Shown here in pieces: positions 22,284 to 32,708 of a DNA stretch of 64,000 nucleotides (the stretch's first letter is position 1; the number at the start of each line of letters is the position of its first letter). The notes beneath the pieces were generated by a model that was not told the origin of the DNA, did no database searches, and saw nothing but the letters and a program-made list of their open reading frames with translations. Source of the DNA: Tridacna crocea (Eukaryota > Mollusca > Bivalvia > Cardiida > Cardiidae); NCBI GenBank assembly GCA_943736015.1, contig OX031063.1, forward strand, positions 38,456,672 through 38,520,671, written 5' to 3'. The translations under genes were made by a program, and so were the position numbers.

Positions 22284-22375
22284 GTAAGAAGAAGAACTGA
22301 AATTACACTGGTTGCTGAATATATCCTCTTGGTCAAATAGCTGAATATGCTACATTTAATTCATTCTAAGTTCTG

Positions 22376-22412
22376 GAAGCAGAGCTCAGTAGCACAGTCA
22401 GAAGTGAACAGG
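22376..22412 (+). mobile_element. SINE head fragment (A-box part)
   Basis: AGAGCTCAGTAGCACAGT resembles the start of the SINE at 63434; the B-box part appears at 22575 after element D. Confidence 0.35.
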
Positions 22413-22574
22413 GTCTGTATTCACCAACCATTCTTAAAAACATTCTTTGTCTTATTCTTCGAGATATCCTGACTGTGAAAGTAACAGAACTTCGGATTGG
22501 CTAAAACCAAAGGGTTTAGCCAATCAGAGGTTCTGTTACTTTCGCATTGACAAAATTTTGAAGTATAAGACTAA
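22413..22574 (+). mobile_element. Element D hairpin MITE, right end missing
   Basis: Begins ATTCACCAACCATTCTTAA and contains a long hairpin (AAAGTAACAGAAC / GTTCTGTTACTTT around GATTGGCTAAA). A complete relative is at 54485. Confidence 0.65.
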
Positions 22575-22632
22575 GAGTTTCAAATCCCCAGCTCAGCCAT
22601 TTCTTTCTGAGAATTGACAAAGTTCAGTGGGA
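22575..22632 (+). mobile_element. SINE fragment (B-box part)
   Basis: TCAAATCCCCAGCTCAGCCA parallels the segment at 23755 in another SINE copy. Confidence 0.35.
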
Positions 22633-22637
22633 CAGGA

Positions 22638-22848
22638 TTAATTTCTCTCTAACCACTGATTGGAGTATGGGAGACCTTTCCAAGTTGAAAGTTTTTGCGG
22701 ACAACAAGAAAAAAGTTGTTGAAGATGAAGAATTTGCTCTCCCACAAAACTGTAAGGGAGAGCAAATCCATCCATCTTCAACAATTTTTTTCTTGTTGTC
22801 TGCGAAATACTTCAACTTTGAAAGGTCTATGATTTTGTAATGAAATTC
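22638..22848. mobile_element. Family A derivative with two R ends (fold-back)
   Basis: Both sides carry the R-type block (AAGTTGAAAGTTTTTGCGG on the left, the inverse CGCAGACAACAAG series on the right). The arms meet at GCTCTCCC around a 13-bp apex. The usual GTGGGAAAAGGAG core is absent. Confidence 0.7.
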
Positions 22849-23054
22849 TGAAAAAATGACCACATCTTCGAAACTGAACTAGGGTGCCCCTACAGTGAAG
22901 GATTGATAAGAATAAGGATTATCTCAAATCTGTTTGATAAGCTTCAGGAATTCTATGGTTTTGTACACTAGAATAACGTGCAGTATTGAATTTTCTGAAT
23001 AGCTGAATGGAAGCTGAAGCCTGACTGATGCGTGATTGTATTGATGATCTTACA

Positions 23055-23243
23055 GAGCTCCAGATAGAGGGAGTGATTTTGAATTCAAAATTGAAAATAT
23101 TAATTAGTCTCCACTAAAGCCTGTGTTGTGGGCACTCATTAGAATTGTCTCACCGATTGAATCTTATGAGTACCCACAACATAGTGTTTTGAAGACAAAT
23201 AATGGATTTAGAATATACCATCACTCCCTCTTACCTAGAGCTC
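23055..23243. mobile_element. Family E MITE, full length
   Basis: GAGCTCCAGATAGAGGGAGT at the left and CACTCCCTCTTACCTAGAGC at the right. Confidence 0.85.
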
Positions 23244-23301
23244 TTATTCTTAGATGTAAATTTCTCCTTACTGGCATTTTACAAATTGAAAGAAGTGGAA
23301 G

Positions 23302-23490
23302 TTAACTTTTTACCAGAGGATGAAAATTTAGACTTGTCCATTTTTAAAGCTTTTTCAGACGACGAATAAAAATTGGCTCAAATGATAGGGTTGGTTCCTG
23401 TAAGAGTAGAAAACATTTGTGGAAAAGGTGAAAATGTTTTGGAAAGACTTCATCCACAAGTTTATTAAAACTGGGGACCGTGTGTGTTAA
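23302..23490 (-). mobile_element. Family A MITE, hairpin reduced
   Basis: R side intact; one arm mostly lost (GAAAATGTTTTGGAAAG). Ends in the first TTAA of TTAATTAA. Confidence 0.65.
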
Positions 23491-23719
23491 TTAACCCATT
23501 ATCACACAATCCATATTTTTGACGCCCCTGAGAAAGAAGCCTTTAGAAAACATTGTGGAAAAAGGGGAAAATGCTGGTAACCAGCATTTTCTCCTTTTCC
23601 CACAATGTTTTCTACCCTTCACAAAACAAATTTCAAATTTTCAGTCACTTTTATTTTGTCGTCTGCAAATGCTTTCAATTCGGACAAATCTGTAATATTA
23701 TCGTTTGGTAAAGAGTTAA
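23491..23719 (+). mobile_element. Family A MITE, complete
   Basis: Starts at the second TTAA of the junction; near-consensus with clear L and R sides. Confidence 0.88.
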
Positions 23720-23735
23720 GGTTTAAAAAATTATC

Positions 23736-23992
23736 TGATAGCAGGAACTCGCTGGTCCAAATCCCCAGCTCGGCCAATGTCTTTGTGGGGTTTGATGACA
23801 GCCATTGGGAAAGGATTCATTCTTCTGTCATTGCTCCTCATGGGTTACTGTATAGGAAAGCAGCCATTGGTTTGGGTTGAACATTGTACAAAGTACTGGC
23901 AAGAGGAAATCCAAAAGAGCTTGGATATGTGCACTGGCTGCTGCAGTATTTCTGAAATAAGTTTGAAAAGATCAAGTAAACACCAAAACAAA
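23736..23992 (+). mobile_element. tRNA-type SINE, 5' truncated
   Basis: Keeps a B box (GGTCCAAATCC) and the body TGCACTGGCTGCTGCAGTAT seen in the 63434 SINE. The A box is missing. Confidence 0.5.
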
Positions 23993-24397
23993 CAAAAAAA
24001 TGATCAACAATATTGTACAGTAGATCTACATGTATACAGTGGCACGAAATCCCAAAATCTATCTGAATTCTACCCAAATTTACCAGACTCTTCCCCCCCA
24101 AATATGGGAGGAAGGGGTGGGGCTGGGGGGAATGAAATTCCCAGATCTTCCCAAATCTACTGAGATCTTTCCTAAATCTCCCAATTCCATTCCAAAATGT
24201 ACAAAAGTATATACATTTCAAACTACTATCTGATTAAAAGGTATACATTTATTTTTTCTTCTTACATTTACAAGTTTTAGCATCATTGTGATGCATATAA
24301 GTCGAGATTATTCGCATATTTCCTGTATCACATTAAATAAAGCAGGAGTATAATCAACATGCATAGGACATTATTATGTCTGACTTTACTCACTTAC
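23993..24397. other. Low-complexity and unique sequence
   Basis: A C-run/G-run pair near 24090-24130 can fold. Overlapping ORFs on both strands here look spurious. Confidence 0.45.
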
Positions 24398-24460
24398 CCA
24401 GGCACTCAACACTCCAGAAAATTCTTTGAAGTAATTCTGTTGTAGGCCCTGCAGCTCCGT
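24398..24460 (-). CDS. Candidate internal exon of an unidentified minus-strand gene
   Basis: This 63-nt segment has textbook splice sites: acceptor TTTCTTTTTACAG and donor TGG|GTAAGTGAG. It is free of repeats. The phase-0 frame reads TELQGLQQNY then FKEFSGVLSAW; a second open frame reads GAAGPTTELLQ then RIFWSVECL. The first has the helical L..L..Y..F...L..W spacing of a spectrin-like helix, which is only a weak hint. Its length is a multiple of three, so it could be alternatively spliced. Confidence 0.45.
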
Positions 24461-24568
24461 CTGTAAAAAGAAAACCAAATATTTAGGAATTTTCATGCTG
24501 CCCCATGTATACAACTTTGGTGCATTTTTCCTGGTCTATATCATTTTCATATGATTTAATTGTGTCTC

Positions 24569-24755
24569 TTAACCCACTACCACTCAATCCCTACTTTTGA
24601 TGCCCCTGAGAAAGAAACCTTTTGAAAAAGGTGGAAAACATTGTGGGAAAAGGAGAAAATGCTGGTTACCAGCATTTTCTCCTTTTCCCTGAATGTTTTC
24701 TAAAGGCATCTATCTAAGGGTCGTCAATACTAGGGATTGTTTGGTAATGGGTTAA
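24569..24755. mobile_element. Family A derivative with two L ends (fold-back)
   Basis: The left end reads ATCCCTACTTTTGATGCCCC, and the right end, read inverted, is ATCCCTAGTATTGACGACCC. So both sides are L type around the hairpin. Confidence 0.8.
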
Positions 24756-24837
24756 AACATCATCATTTTTAAAAAGCAGTTGTTTTTTTTTTCCCACCAG
24801 TACTTTACATGTGTCCAATACAGGATGTCCAATTATT

Positions 24838-25030
24838 GCTGCGTAAAAATATGTAGATATTTCCAAATGGAATGCTGTTGCAGATGACAAATAAATTGTG
24901 GTTCAAATGGTTGGATTTGCCTATGAATGGATAAAAAACATTGTAGGAAATGGAGAAAATGCTGGATACCAGTATCCTCTCCTTTCTCACAATGTTCTCT
25001 AAAGCTTTCTTCCGACAGGATGGTTATTAA
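24838..25030 (-). mobile_element. Family A MITE, diverged
   Basis: Shares the TTAA at 25027-25030 with the next copy. Confidence 0.6.
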
Positions 25031-25260
25031 CCCATTACCACACAATCCCTACTTTTGACGCCCCAGAGAAAGAAGCCCTTAGAAAACATGGTGTGAAAAG
25101 GAGAAAATGCTGGTAACCAGCATTTTCTCCTTTTCTCACAATGTTTTCTACCCTTCACAAAACAAATTTAAATTGTCAGTCACTTTTATTTCGTCGTCTG
25201 CAAATGCTTTCAATTTGGACAAGCCTAATATAATATTATTGTTGTTTGGTAATGGGTTAA
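25027..25260 (+). mobile_element. Family A MITE, complete
   Basis: Consensus-like; R end has a small TATAATATTAT expansion. Confidence 0.88.
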
Positions 25261-25692
25261 AAGTGTGCTGTGTGTGATCAAGAATGAAGCTATGACAAAC
25301 ATGCATTGATTTTTTTTTTGCTACTTGTATCATTCTAGATAAACAGCAGCTGCTGTGTGAATGTGTCTGCATAAATCATTAATACAGAACTAAAACTGTT
25401 TCGTTTTCATCATCAATGAGGGGTGCTACATTGTTGTAGATTTGACACAGATATCATTTTTTTCGTTTGTGCGTTTGTGTTAAATGTTCTGTGCTGTAAA
25501 TATGTGATATACGAGCATGTATCTAGTAAGTTCTGTCAGCTTGCCATATACTGATTCATTCCTGCTCTATGTTTGACATTTAGGAAGGATGAATATCAAG
25601 ATACTTTTATGAATATAATTATAACCATGTCAGACAATTTGAAATAAATGACCTTGAAAAAAAAATTGTAAAATAGGGATAAACAAAATGAA
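25261..25692. other. Unique AT-rich sequence, no gene seen
   Basis: No repeat family recognised. Confidence 0.45.
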
Positions 25693-25896
25693 CTAACTGT
25701 TTATCAAACAATCTTGAGTTTTAACAAACTGTAAAAAGAGACCTAATCAAAAACATTGTGGGACAAAGAGAAAATGCTAGTGACCAGGATTTTCTTCTTT
25801 TCCCAAAATGTATTCTAACCTATTGAAGACAAACTCCATACTCTGCACCCGATTTGAATTGTTGGTTACAAATGCATTCAATTTGGTTTTAAATAG
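25693..25896 (+). mobile_element. Family A MITE, R end missing
   Basis: L end TTTATCAAACAATC and hairpin present. Confidence 0.65.
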
Positions 25897-25992
25897 ATCT
25901 ATACATGTTAGCAAAAATAGTTATATATCTTGGCAAAAAAAAAAATTATTATACAGAAAATTGCTGTATTACTGTGCATCAATTTTTTTCAA

Positions 25993-26217
25993 TGAACTCT
26001 TTACAAAACCACAAAATTTTGGACTTGTCTATATCACAGGCATTTCCAGATGACAAATGAAATATGGGTCATATGGTAAAAATGGTCTGTGAAAGGTTTG
26101 ATAAATTTAGGGAAGAAGAAAATACTCGTTATGCGAATTTTCTTCTTCTTCTCAAATATTTTAAAGTCTCCTTCCACAGAATTTGGTAAAAGCTAGGGTT
26201 GTGTGGTATATGGTTAA
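25993..26217 (-). mobile_element. Family A MITE, diverged
   Basis: Hairpin reads GAAAATACTCGTTATGCG; ends TGTGGTATATGGTTAA. Confidence 0.65.
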
Positions 26218-26364
26218 TACATTTTTTTTTGTTACATGTAGATCCACATATACATGTATTTATATGTCAAAGCCAGGTTGATGCAGAGGAACTTTTTATA
26301 TGGCACCAGTCCTGTCAAGTTCATCAATTATTAGTCTACAGGAAAACAGGAGTGGACTGGATTG

Positions 26365-26573
26365 ACCCTTAGGCTGCTTAATGCGACTAACGGACCTTTT
26401 GAGGATAGTGTAGATCAAGATCAGACTGCACTGAATTCTGTGCTGTCTGATCTTGGATCTACACTATCTGATAAGGTGATATTTTCCCTCCTAAACAACT
26501 TTGAAATGGCAATATTTGGGTTTATACTATAAGCTGGAAAATTTCATTTCACTTATTTAGGAGGATAAAGGTT
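26365..26573 (+). mobile_element. Family B hairpin element, full length
   Basis: From CCCTTAGGCTGCTTAATG through the GATCAGACTGCACTG hairpin to AGGAGGATAAAGGTTAA. Confidence 0.8.
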
Positions 26574-26871
26574 AATTTGTGGTTATATTTTGGATACTCT
26601 TGAAAAACTTTGGTCATAGCTGGTTGTTGATAAAAACCACGTAGATCTAGATAGCTAATACAGACATGAATTAAGATAAGGCAACACATGCAGATATATT
26701 TATAGAAATAAACATCTTGATAAGAACCAGTAACACAGAATTTACATAGTTTCATGGTTGAAAATTGAACTGGAACAGTTAAAAAAGATGGATTCTATAC
26801 ATGAGAGGTATGTATTGTTTCTTGATAGAATATAGACCTTTGCTTCACATTTCAGTTATCTTTTAAATCCT

Positions 26872-27100
26872 TTAACCCTTTCCCAAACGACAAACTTTTG
26901 GACTTGACCAAATTGAAAGCATTTGCAGATGACAATTCAACTCTTGCTGAAAAGATGATTTCTGTCTATGATTGGGTAGAAAACATTGTGGGAAAAGGAG
27001 AAAATGCTGGTTACCAGCATTTTCTCCTTTTCCCACAATGTTTTTAAAAGGCTACTATTCCAGACCCGTAAAAACCAGGGATTGTTTGGGAAAGGGTTAA
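26872..27100 (-). mobile_element. Family A MITE, complete, perfect hairpin
   Basis: Same CCCGTAAAAACC subtype as 1186. Confidence 0.9.
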
Positions 27101-27240
27101 AAAACAATCCCAAAAATTAACTTGTTATCCTATGGCAAACTGTGGACTTGTCTTATTTGAGAGCATGAGCAGACGTACCTTTGATCCAAAGGGGAGCTTT
27201 GATTTTATTGTTTGATTTTTTCTACACTAAATACACTAAA

Positions 27241-27272
27241 TAGCATAGGAGCAAGCCTTCAGACAGAAGGTA
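27241..27272 (+). mobile_element. Element C, terminal fragment
   Basis: ATAGCATAGGAGCAAGCC then TTCAGACAGAAGGTA match the right arm of the copy at 6875. Confidence 0.5.
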
Positions 27273-27360
27273 GTGCAGATGTTGGTATTTATCTCTGAAG
27301 GGACAGGAAATACTGTTTACCTGTATCGTTGCCTTTTCCATCAGTATTTTCGAATACATG

Positions 27361-27584
27361 TACTTCCCAGATGACAAAATTTTAGCTTTGTTCAAATTGA
27401 GAGCAGTTGCAGACAAAAATTTCAATGTGACTCAAATGGTGCAAATTTTCTTTGATAGGGAAGAAAACATTGTGGGATAAGGAGAAAATGCTGGTTGCCT
27501 GCATTTTCTCCTTTTCCCATATTGTTTTGAAAAGGCTTCTTTCCCAGGGTCGTTAAAAGTCAGTACTCTGAGTTAAAAGGTTAA
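27361..27584 (-). mobile_element. Family A MITE
   Basis: R block, hairpin (apex GCTGGTTGCCTGC) and L side GGGTCGTTAAAAG present. Confidence 0.75.
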
Positions 27585-27621
27585 GAAGGTCATTAAAACA
27601 CAGGATGATGTGGTGATAGGT

Positions 27622-27832
27622 TAACAACCATGAAAAAGAATATGTTGAAAACATTGTGGGAAAAGGAAAAGAATATTCTGTTATACAGCATTTTCTCTAT
27701 TTTCCATAATGCTTTCTACTCTAGTTGAGAGACTTGTAAATTCTATCATTTTAGCTACATTTTCTTTTATGACATCAGCCTTATGCTGTCAACTTGGACC
27801 AGTCTAAAATTTTGTCTTTTGGTAAAAGAGTT
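27622..27832 (+). mobile_element. Family A MITE, diverged
   Basis: Hairpin eroded; R side TGGACCAGTCTAAAATTTTG clear. Confidence 0.65.
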
Positions 27833-27871
27833 ATTCATTATCAAACAAATGCCTAGGTCTGTTGACAGCTT

Positions 27872-28076
27872 TTAACCCTTTACCCCATAAGGCATTTCTA
27901 TGGTATCTCTAATTGACCCTTTTTTATGTGTATATGAGACCTTTTGATAGCATAGAAAACATTGTGACAAAAGGTGAAATTGCTCATCACGAGCAATTTC
28001 ACCTTTTGCCAGAATGTTTTCCAAAGGCTCCTACAAGCAATGCATAGAAATGAGTATCTATGGAGTAAAGGGTTAA
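27872..28076 (+). mobile_element. Family A-prime MITE, complete
   Basis: Same flanks as 2807, with apex GCTCATCACGAGC. Confidence 0.85.
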
Positions 28077-28449
28077 AAAAATTGAGAGAAAAGAGGCAAT
28101 TTCTTGTTACAAGGAGTTCTTGCATTTCGTCTCAACATGTTTCAGTGATATTTATAACTCTTTGGAAAAAACAATTTCCTCACGTTCAAATATTTCTCTA
28201 TAATTTTATCATTTGAAATACAGTCTGTAGCAATTGAAATATTTCTCCTCCAGTGTTACACTATTCAATGGTTATCAATAAATAATCTGTAGCGCATTAG
28301 GCTAACAAGTGCATATTCATGAATATGCTAGATATAGATCTACCTTTGCCGAACTTCCTAGTTTTTTTGCTATCGTGACAATTTCTATTCATAGCTTTCC
28401 ATCTTGTATATATTTGCTTTGTATGATAATGTGCTCTGTATATCAACAG

Positions 28450-28483
28450 GTTGGTTCTGATCTATTGAACAGATTGCAAGAGG
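28450..28483 (+). CDS. Candidate plus-strand micro-exon (weak)
   Basis: This 34-nt segment lies between TGCTCTGTATATCAACAG and GAGG|GTAAAC and reads VGSDLLNRLQE in phase 0. Its phase does not fit directly after the 22218 candidate, so it would need an intervening exon or a different gene. Confidence 0.18.
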
Positions 28484-28529
28484 GTAAACAATTAAAGGCC
28501 TGTACAAGAAAAGCTCTTAGTATTTACAT

Positions 28530-28647
28530 CCCTTCAAAAGAAAAACTCTTGAAAACATTGTGCGAAAAGGAGAAAATGCTGATAATCAGCATTTTTTTCT
28601 TTTCCACAATGTTTTTTACTCTATCAAAAATTAATCCAATCCTTTAA
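28530..28647 (+). mobile_element. Family A MITE, partial
   Basis: Hairpin with apex GCTGATAATCAGC; ends truncated. Confidence 0.65.
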
Positions 28648-28851
28648 CTCTTTACCACACAATCCCAACTTTAAACGCCCCTGAGAATGAGACCTTTTGA
28701 AAACATTGTAACCAGCATTTTCTCCTTTTCTCACAATGTTTTTTACCCTTCAAAAATCAAAATTCAGTTCTTGATTCACATTTATTTTGTTGTCTGCAAA
28801 TGCTTTCAATTTGGACTAGTCCAAGGTTTTGCCATTTGGTAAAGAGTTTAA
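28644..28851 (+). mobile_element. Family A MITE lacking the left arm
   Basis: GAAAACATTGTA joins ACCAGCATTTTCTCC directly. Confidence 0.8.
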
Positions 28852-29333
28852 ACCATTGTATTTCATATATCCTCCACAAAATTAATGCTCTTACTTTTGA
28901 CCAGTCTAAAATGTTATCATTTTCAGAAATGAGGCATATGAAAAAGTTATTCGTTTTAAGGGTTTCCCCACCCTTCCTAGAAAATGCTACCAACCCTGAA
29001 CTTTTTACGCTATGATTGAAAAGAAAAAGATGTGGCGGGTGTGACCCAAGTAAAAAGTTTTTGAATGAAAAAATCCTGTCTTACCCCAATCAAGGCATAT
29101 TGATATTTTTTGTCAGGCCTTAGTTGCCTTGGTTTTAAGTCTAAACACATCTATATGGAAAATTTTAACAATCAATTTCTCTACTTGCCATGATCTTTCT
29201 TTGTTCATTTATATGGAGATCAATATAATCAATACCATACCTTAATATCCTTTCTGTCATTCTTGGTTAACTCATTACCTCTTGAAACAAATTACAGTTG
29301 ATTTGTGGCAGTCCACTTAATCTTCCTATTATG
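28852..29333. other. Unique sequence, no gene seen
   Basis: Contains one R-type phrase (TTTGACCAGTCTAAAATG) near 28893 but no full element. Confidence 0.45.
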
Positions 29334-29529
29334 TTAACCCATTACCACACAATCCCTACTTTTGACGCCCATGAGAAAACACTATGGTAACCAGCATTTT
29401 CTCCTTTTCCCACAGTGTTTTCTACCCTTCCAAGAACAAAGTTCTGTTTTTTAGTCATCTTTTTTTTGTCGTCTGCAAATGCTTTCAATTTGGACAAGTC
29501 TAAAATTTTGTCGTGTGGTAAAGAGTTAA
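29334..29529 (+). mobile_element. Family A MITE lacking the left arm
   Basis: AAAACACTATGG joins TAACCAGC; the right arm is intact. Confidence 0.82.
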
Positions 29530-29623
29530 ATCATGATTACCAGCAGATTGGTCAGAAAGGAATTTGTTTAGGAAAATTTAACTGTCTAACAACCAGTTCC
29601 AAGTTTTATCAATCCTAACAGAG

Positions 29624-29745
29624 AAGGCTCTGCGTTTTCTTCTTTTCCCACAAATGTTTTCTTTCCTTTTCACTGACAAGTTCTATCATTTGAGCTACAT
29701 TAATCGTCTGCAAAGCTTTGAAAGTTTTTCAAAAGCTACAATGTT
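29624..29745 (+). mobile_element. Family A MITE, R half, decayed
   Basis: TTTTCCCACAAATGTTTTCT then a shortened R side. Confidence 0.55.
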
Positions 29746-29855
29746 TTTATTTGAGAAAAGGACTGGTATTCTATTTTCCTTTGTACAACAAAGATATTCA
29801 AGGTGATCTGCAGCTGCAAAATAATTGTAAGCAGTCATCTGCAAGACATAATTTG

Positions 29856-30060
29856 TTAACAATTTACCAAACAACAAAATTTTAGCCTTGTCCAAAATAA
29901 AACCATTTGCACATGACAATTTTTCTTTGATAGGGTAGAAAACGCTGTGGGAAAAGGAGGAAATGCTGGTTTCCAGCATTTCCTTATTTTCCCAAAATGC
30001 ATTCCAAAGGCTTCTTTCCCAGGGTCATTAAAAGTCTCAATTGTGCGGTAAAGGATTGAA
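29856..30060 (-). mobile_element. Family A MITE
   Basis: Arms share AGGAAATGCTGG/CCAGCATTTCCT, a paired variation from consensus AGAAAATG. Confidence 0.78.
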
Positions 30061-30123
30061 TAAAGGTAGTTGTAGCATGTCTATAACTCTGGCATCATAC
30101 GATGTTCTTTACCTGTTTTTTTT

Positions 30124-30392
30124 TTTATCCTTTACCAAACAATCCTGGGTTTTAATGACACTGAAGAGGAAGGCTTTTAAAAACGATGTTGGCAAACTGA
30201 AGAAAACCCTGATAACCAGCATTTTCTCCCTTTATCACAATGTTTTCTACTTTTCCACAGACAAAGTACACCATTGATTTTGGGCCAAATTCCAGTTCTC
30301 AAAATGCAAGTATTTTTTAATGTAGACGATTCCATTTTTTTTTTAAGGCTTGGTTAAGTTGGACTGGTCTTAAAATTTGTTGTTTGGTTTAG
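30124..30392 (+). mobile_element. Family A MITE, diverged with an R-side insertion
   Basis: L end CTTTACCAAACAATCC; R side stretched by unrelated sequence. Confidence 0.55.
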
Positions 30393-30682
30393 ATGCATTA
30401 AAATGGTTGTTCATCCACAGTCAACAGGTAAAATTCTTTGTTTCCTCATTGATCCATGGATAATTCTGGCAGACTGTCTGCTTCTGCCAACATTATATAG
30501 ATTTCTTTGTTCAGGGCAAATTAAAAAAAAAATTCCTGTCGGCTACCATGGTGCAAGGTATTCCAAATACATGTATTGATTTTTGCAATCATAATACAAT
30601 GGCTTTGCTTTGATTGGACAGTTTTTCATGACATTTTTATGAACCTTAGAGCTGGAATTGGCTTTTCAAAAAATAAGTTTGT

Positions 30683-30912
30683 TTAACCCTTTACCAAACA
30701 ACAAAATTTTAGACTGGTCCAAATTGAAAGCATTTGCAGACGACAAAATAAACGTTACTCAAAAATTGAAATATGCTTCCAGAGTGGTAGAAAACATTGT
30801 TGGAAAAGGGGAAAATGCTGGTTACCAGCATTTTCTCCTTTTCACACAATGTTTTCAAAAGGCTTCTATCTCAGGGTTGTAAAAAACCAGGGCTTGTTTG
30901 GTAAAGGGTTAA
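30683..30912 (-). mobile_element. Family A MITE, complete
   Basis: Near-consensus, with AATGCTGGTTACCAGCATT apex. Confidence 0.88.
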
Positions 30913-31133
30913 AAGACAGTGGTGAAATTGAGCAGTTCTTCAATATGCTGCAATGATTCTTTTACTGTCACTATGTCAAGTTTGTAATTATCCACAGAGA
31001 CACTTGCTTCATCTTGTCATTGGTTTGGTAAAATGGGTATTTAGCATCTTTGTCAACCATATAGGGTGAATTTTCAAATCTTGGAAAATACTTTAGATAC
31101 TACAACACGATCACGAGTCATGCTGAACCCATT

Positions 31134-31223
31134 ACCACACAATCCCTACTTTTGACGCCCCTGAGAGAGAAGCCTTTAGAAAACATAGTGGGAAAAGGAG
31201 AAAATGCTAGTAACCAGCATTTT
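31134..31223 (+). mobile_element. Family A MITE, left part, interrupted at 31223
   Basis: L end and left arm through the apex; stops at CCAGCATTTT. The rest resumes at 32709. Confidence 0.85.
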
Positions 31224-31420
31224 TAGCTCACCTGAGCACGAAGTGCTCAGAGTGAGCTATTGTGATCACTCACCGTCCGTCGGCGTCCGTCGTCCGTCCG
31301 TCCGTCGTCCGTCCGTTCACATTTTCTTGTTTACACTCTAGCATTTTGGGTCTTATCGGACCAGAACATCTGGAGTTATTTGCCCTTGAATTAGAAAAAT
31401 TGCTGTATTTCACTTTGTTT

Positions 31421-31870
31421 ACACTCTAGCATCTACAAATATCAACCAATCAGCACCAAACTTGGTCAGAGTATATATGATTATAAGATCTCGGATGAGT
31501 TCGATTTTGGGTGTAATCGGACCAGAACATCTGGAGTTATTTGCCCTTGAATTAGAAAAATTGCTGTATTTCACTTTGTTTACACTCTAGCATCTACAAA
31601 TATCTACCAATCAGCACCAAACTTGATCAAAATATATATGACCATTAGATCTCGGATGAGTTCGATCATGGGTCTAATCTGACCAGAACGACTGGAGTTA
31701 TTTGCCCTTGAATTAGAAAAATTGCTATACTGCACTTTGTTTACTCTCTAGCATCTACAATTTTTAACCAATCAGCTGTAAACTTGGCCAAAATATATAT
31801 AACCATAAGATCTTGGATGAGTTTAATTATGGGTGTAATTGGATGAAAACAACTGGAGTTATTTACCCTT
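31421..31870 (-). repeat. Tandem array, about 3 units of 161 bp
   Basis: ACTCTAGCATCTACAA recurs at about 31422, 31583 and 31743. Units contain GGAGTTATTTGCCCTTGAAT. Confidence 0.9.
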
Positions 31871-32600
31871 GAATTAGAAAGTTCTTTATAATAGTTCTTA
31901 ATCCAGAGCATAACTTTGTCATCTCCAGTCTGATTGACTTGAAACTTGACATTTGTATTTGTTGCAATAATGCAGAGTGCAATGTGAAAGATCCATAACT
32001 CTACCTTATACTGTCTGTAAGTTATTTCCCTTTGATTGTCATTTTTACAGCATTTTCTGCTCGTCTGGACTATAACTGTCATCTATAGCCTGAACATCTT
32101 CAAATTTGATGTGCATGATCGTTGTTTATTTATGGAGTGCAGTGCACAAGAACCATAACTCTTCCTAGCTTGAAGTTTGAGTTATTTCCCCTTTGAACTT
32201 CATTTTCATAGCATTTCTTGCTTGTCCGGAGCAAAACTTTGTCATCTTAAGTAGGAATGACTTGAAATTGGGTATGATTATTTGGTGCAATATTTGGAAG
32301 TGCAGTGCACAAGAATTATAACTCCAATTCCTGCTGTCGAGTTATTTCACTTTTAATGTCATTTTTACAGCATTTAGTGCCTGTCTGGAATATAACTTTG
32401 TCATCTCAAGTCAGAACGACTTCAAACTTGGTATGCATGTTTGTTGCAGTATTACAGAGTACAATGCGCAAGAACAATAACTCTACCGAGTGCGAACTTT
32501 ATGTAATTCCACATTGATCTTCATTCTTATAGTATTTCTTGCTTGTCTGGAATGGAACTTCAAAGGCTCAAGTCAAATTGCGACAGATCGCTGCTCTTGT
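31871..32600 (-). repeat. Tandem array, about 4-5 diverged units near 165 bp
   Basis: TAACTTTGTCATCT-type and GTGCACAAGAA-type phrases recur. Divergence is higher than in the 161-bp array. Confidence 0.75.
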
Positions 32601-32708
32601 TTCATTATCATTTAGCCTTGAACCTTGATATTTGGTATTTATCTTTATTGTAGACCTTTGCTGCATGGTACTCAGGTGAGCGATATAGGACCATCATGGT
32701 CCTCTTGT

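Larger units (their letters stand above)
31224..32708 (-). mobile_element. Helentron/pearl-like element 3, nested in a MITE
   Basis: Read on the minus strand it starts ACAAGAG with stem GGACCATGATGGTCC, then CGCTCACCTGAG, and ends with stem GAGCACTTCGTGCTC and AGGTGAGCTA. Its CCGTCCGT-rich run lies at 31268-31318. The core holds two different arrays. Its limits are fixed by the split MITE. Confidence 0.85.

Noticed and set aside
23777-24233. Overlapping ORFs of 127-128 codons on both strands
   Set aside because: They cover a SINE and a low-complexity C/G-run hairpin; both strands open at once suggests composition bias.
26780-26810. Possible first exon reading MDSIHER before a GTATGT donor
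   Set aside because: Only seven codons, no acceptor or promoter evidence; Kozak context alone is not enough.
31741-32517. ORFs of 113 and 70 codons
   Set aside because: They lie within the repeat arrays of Helentron-like element 3.
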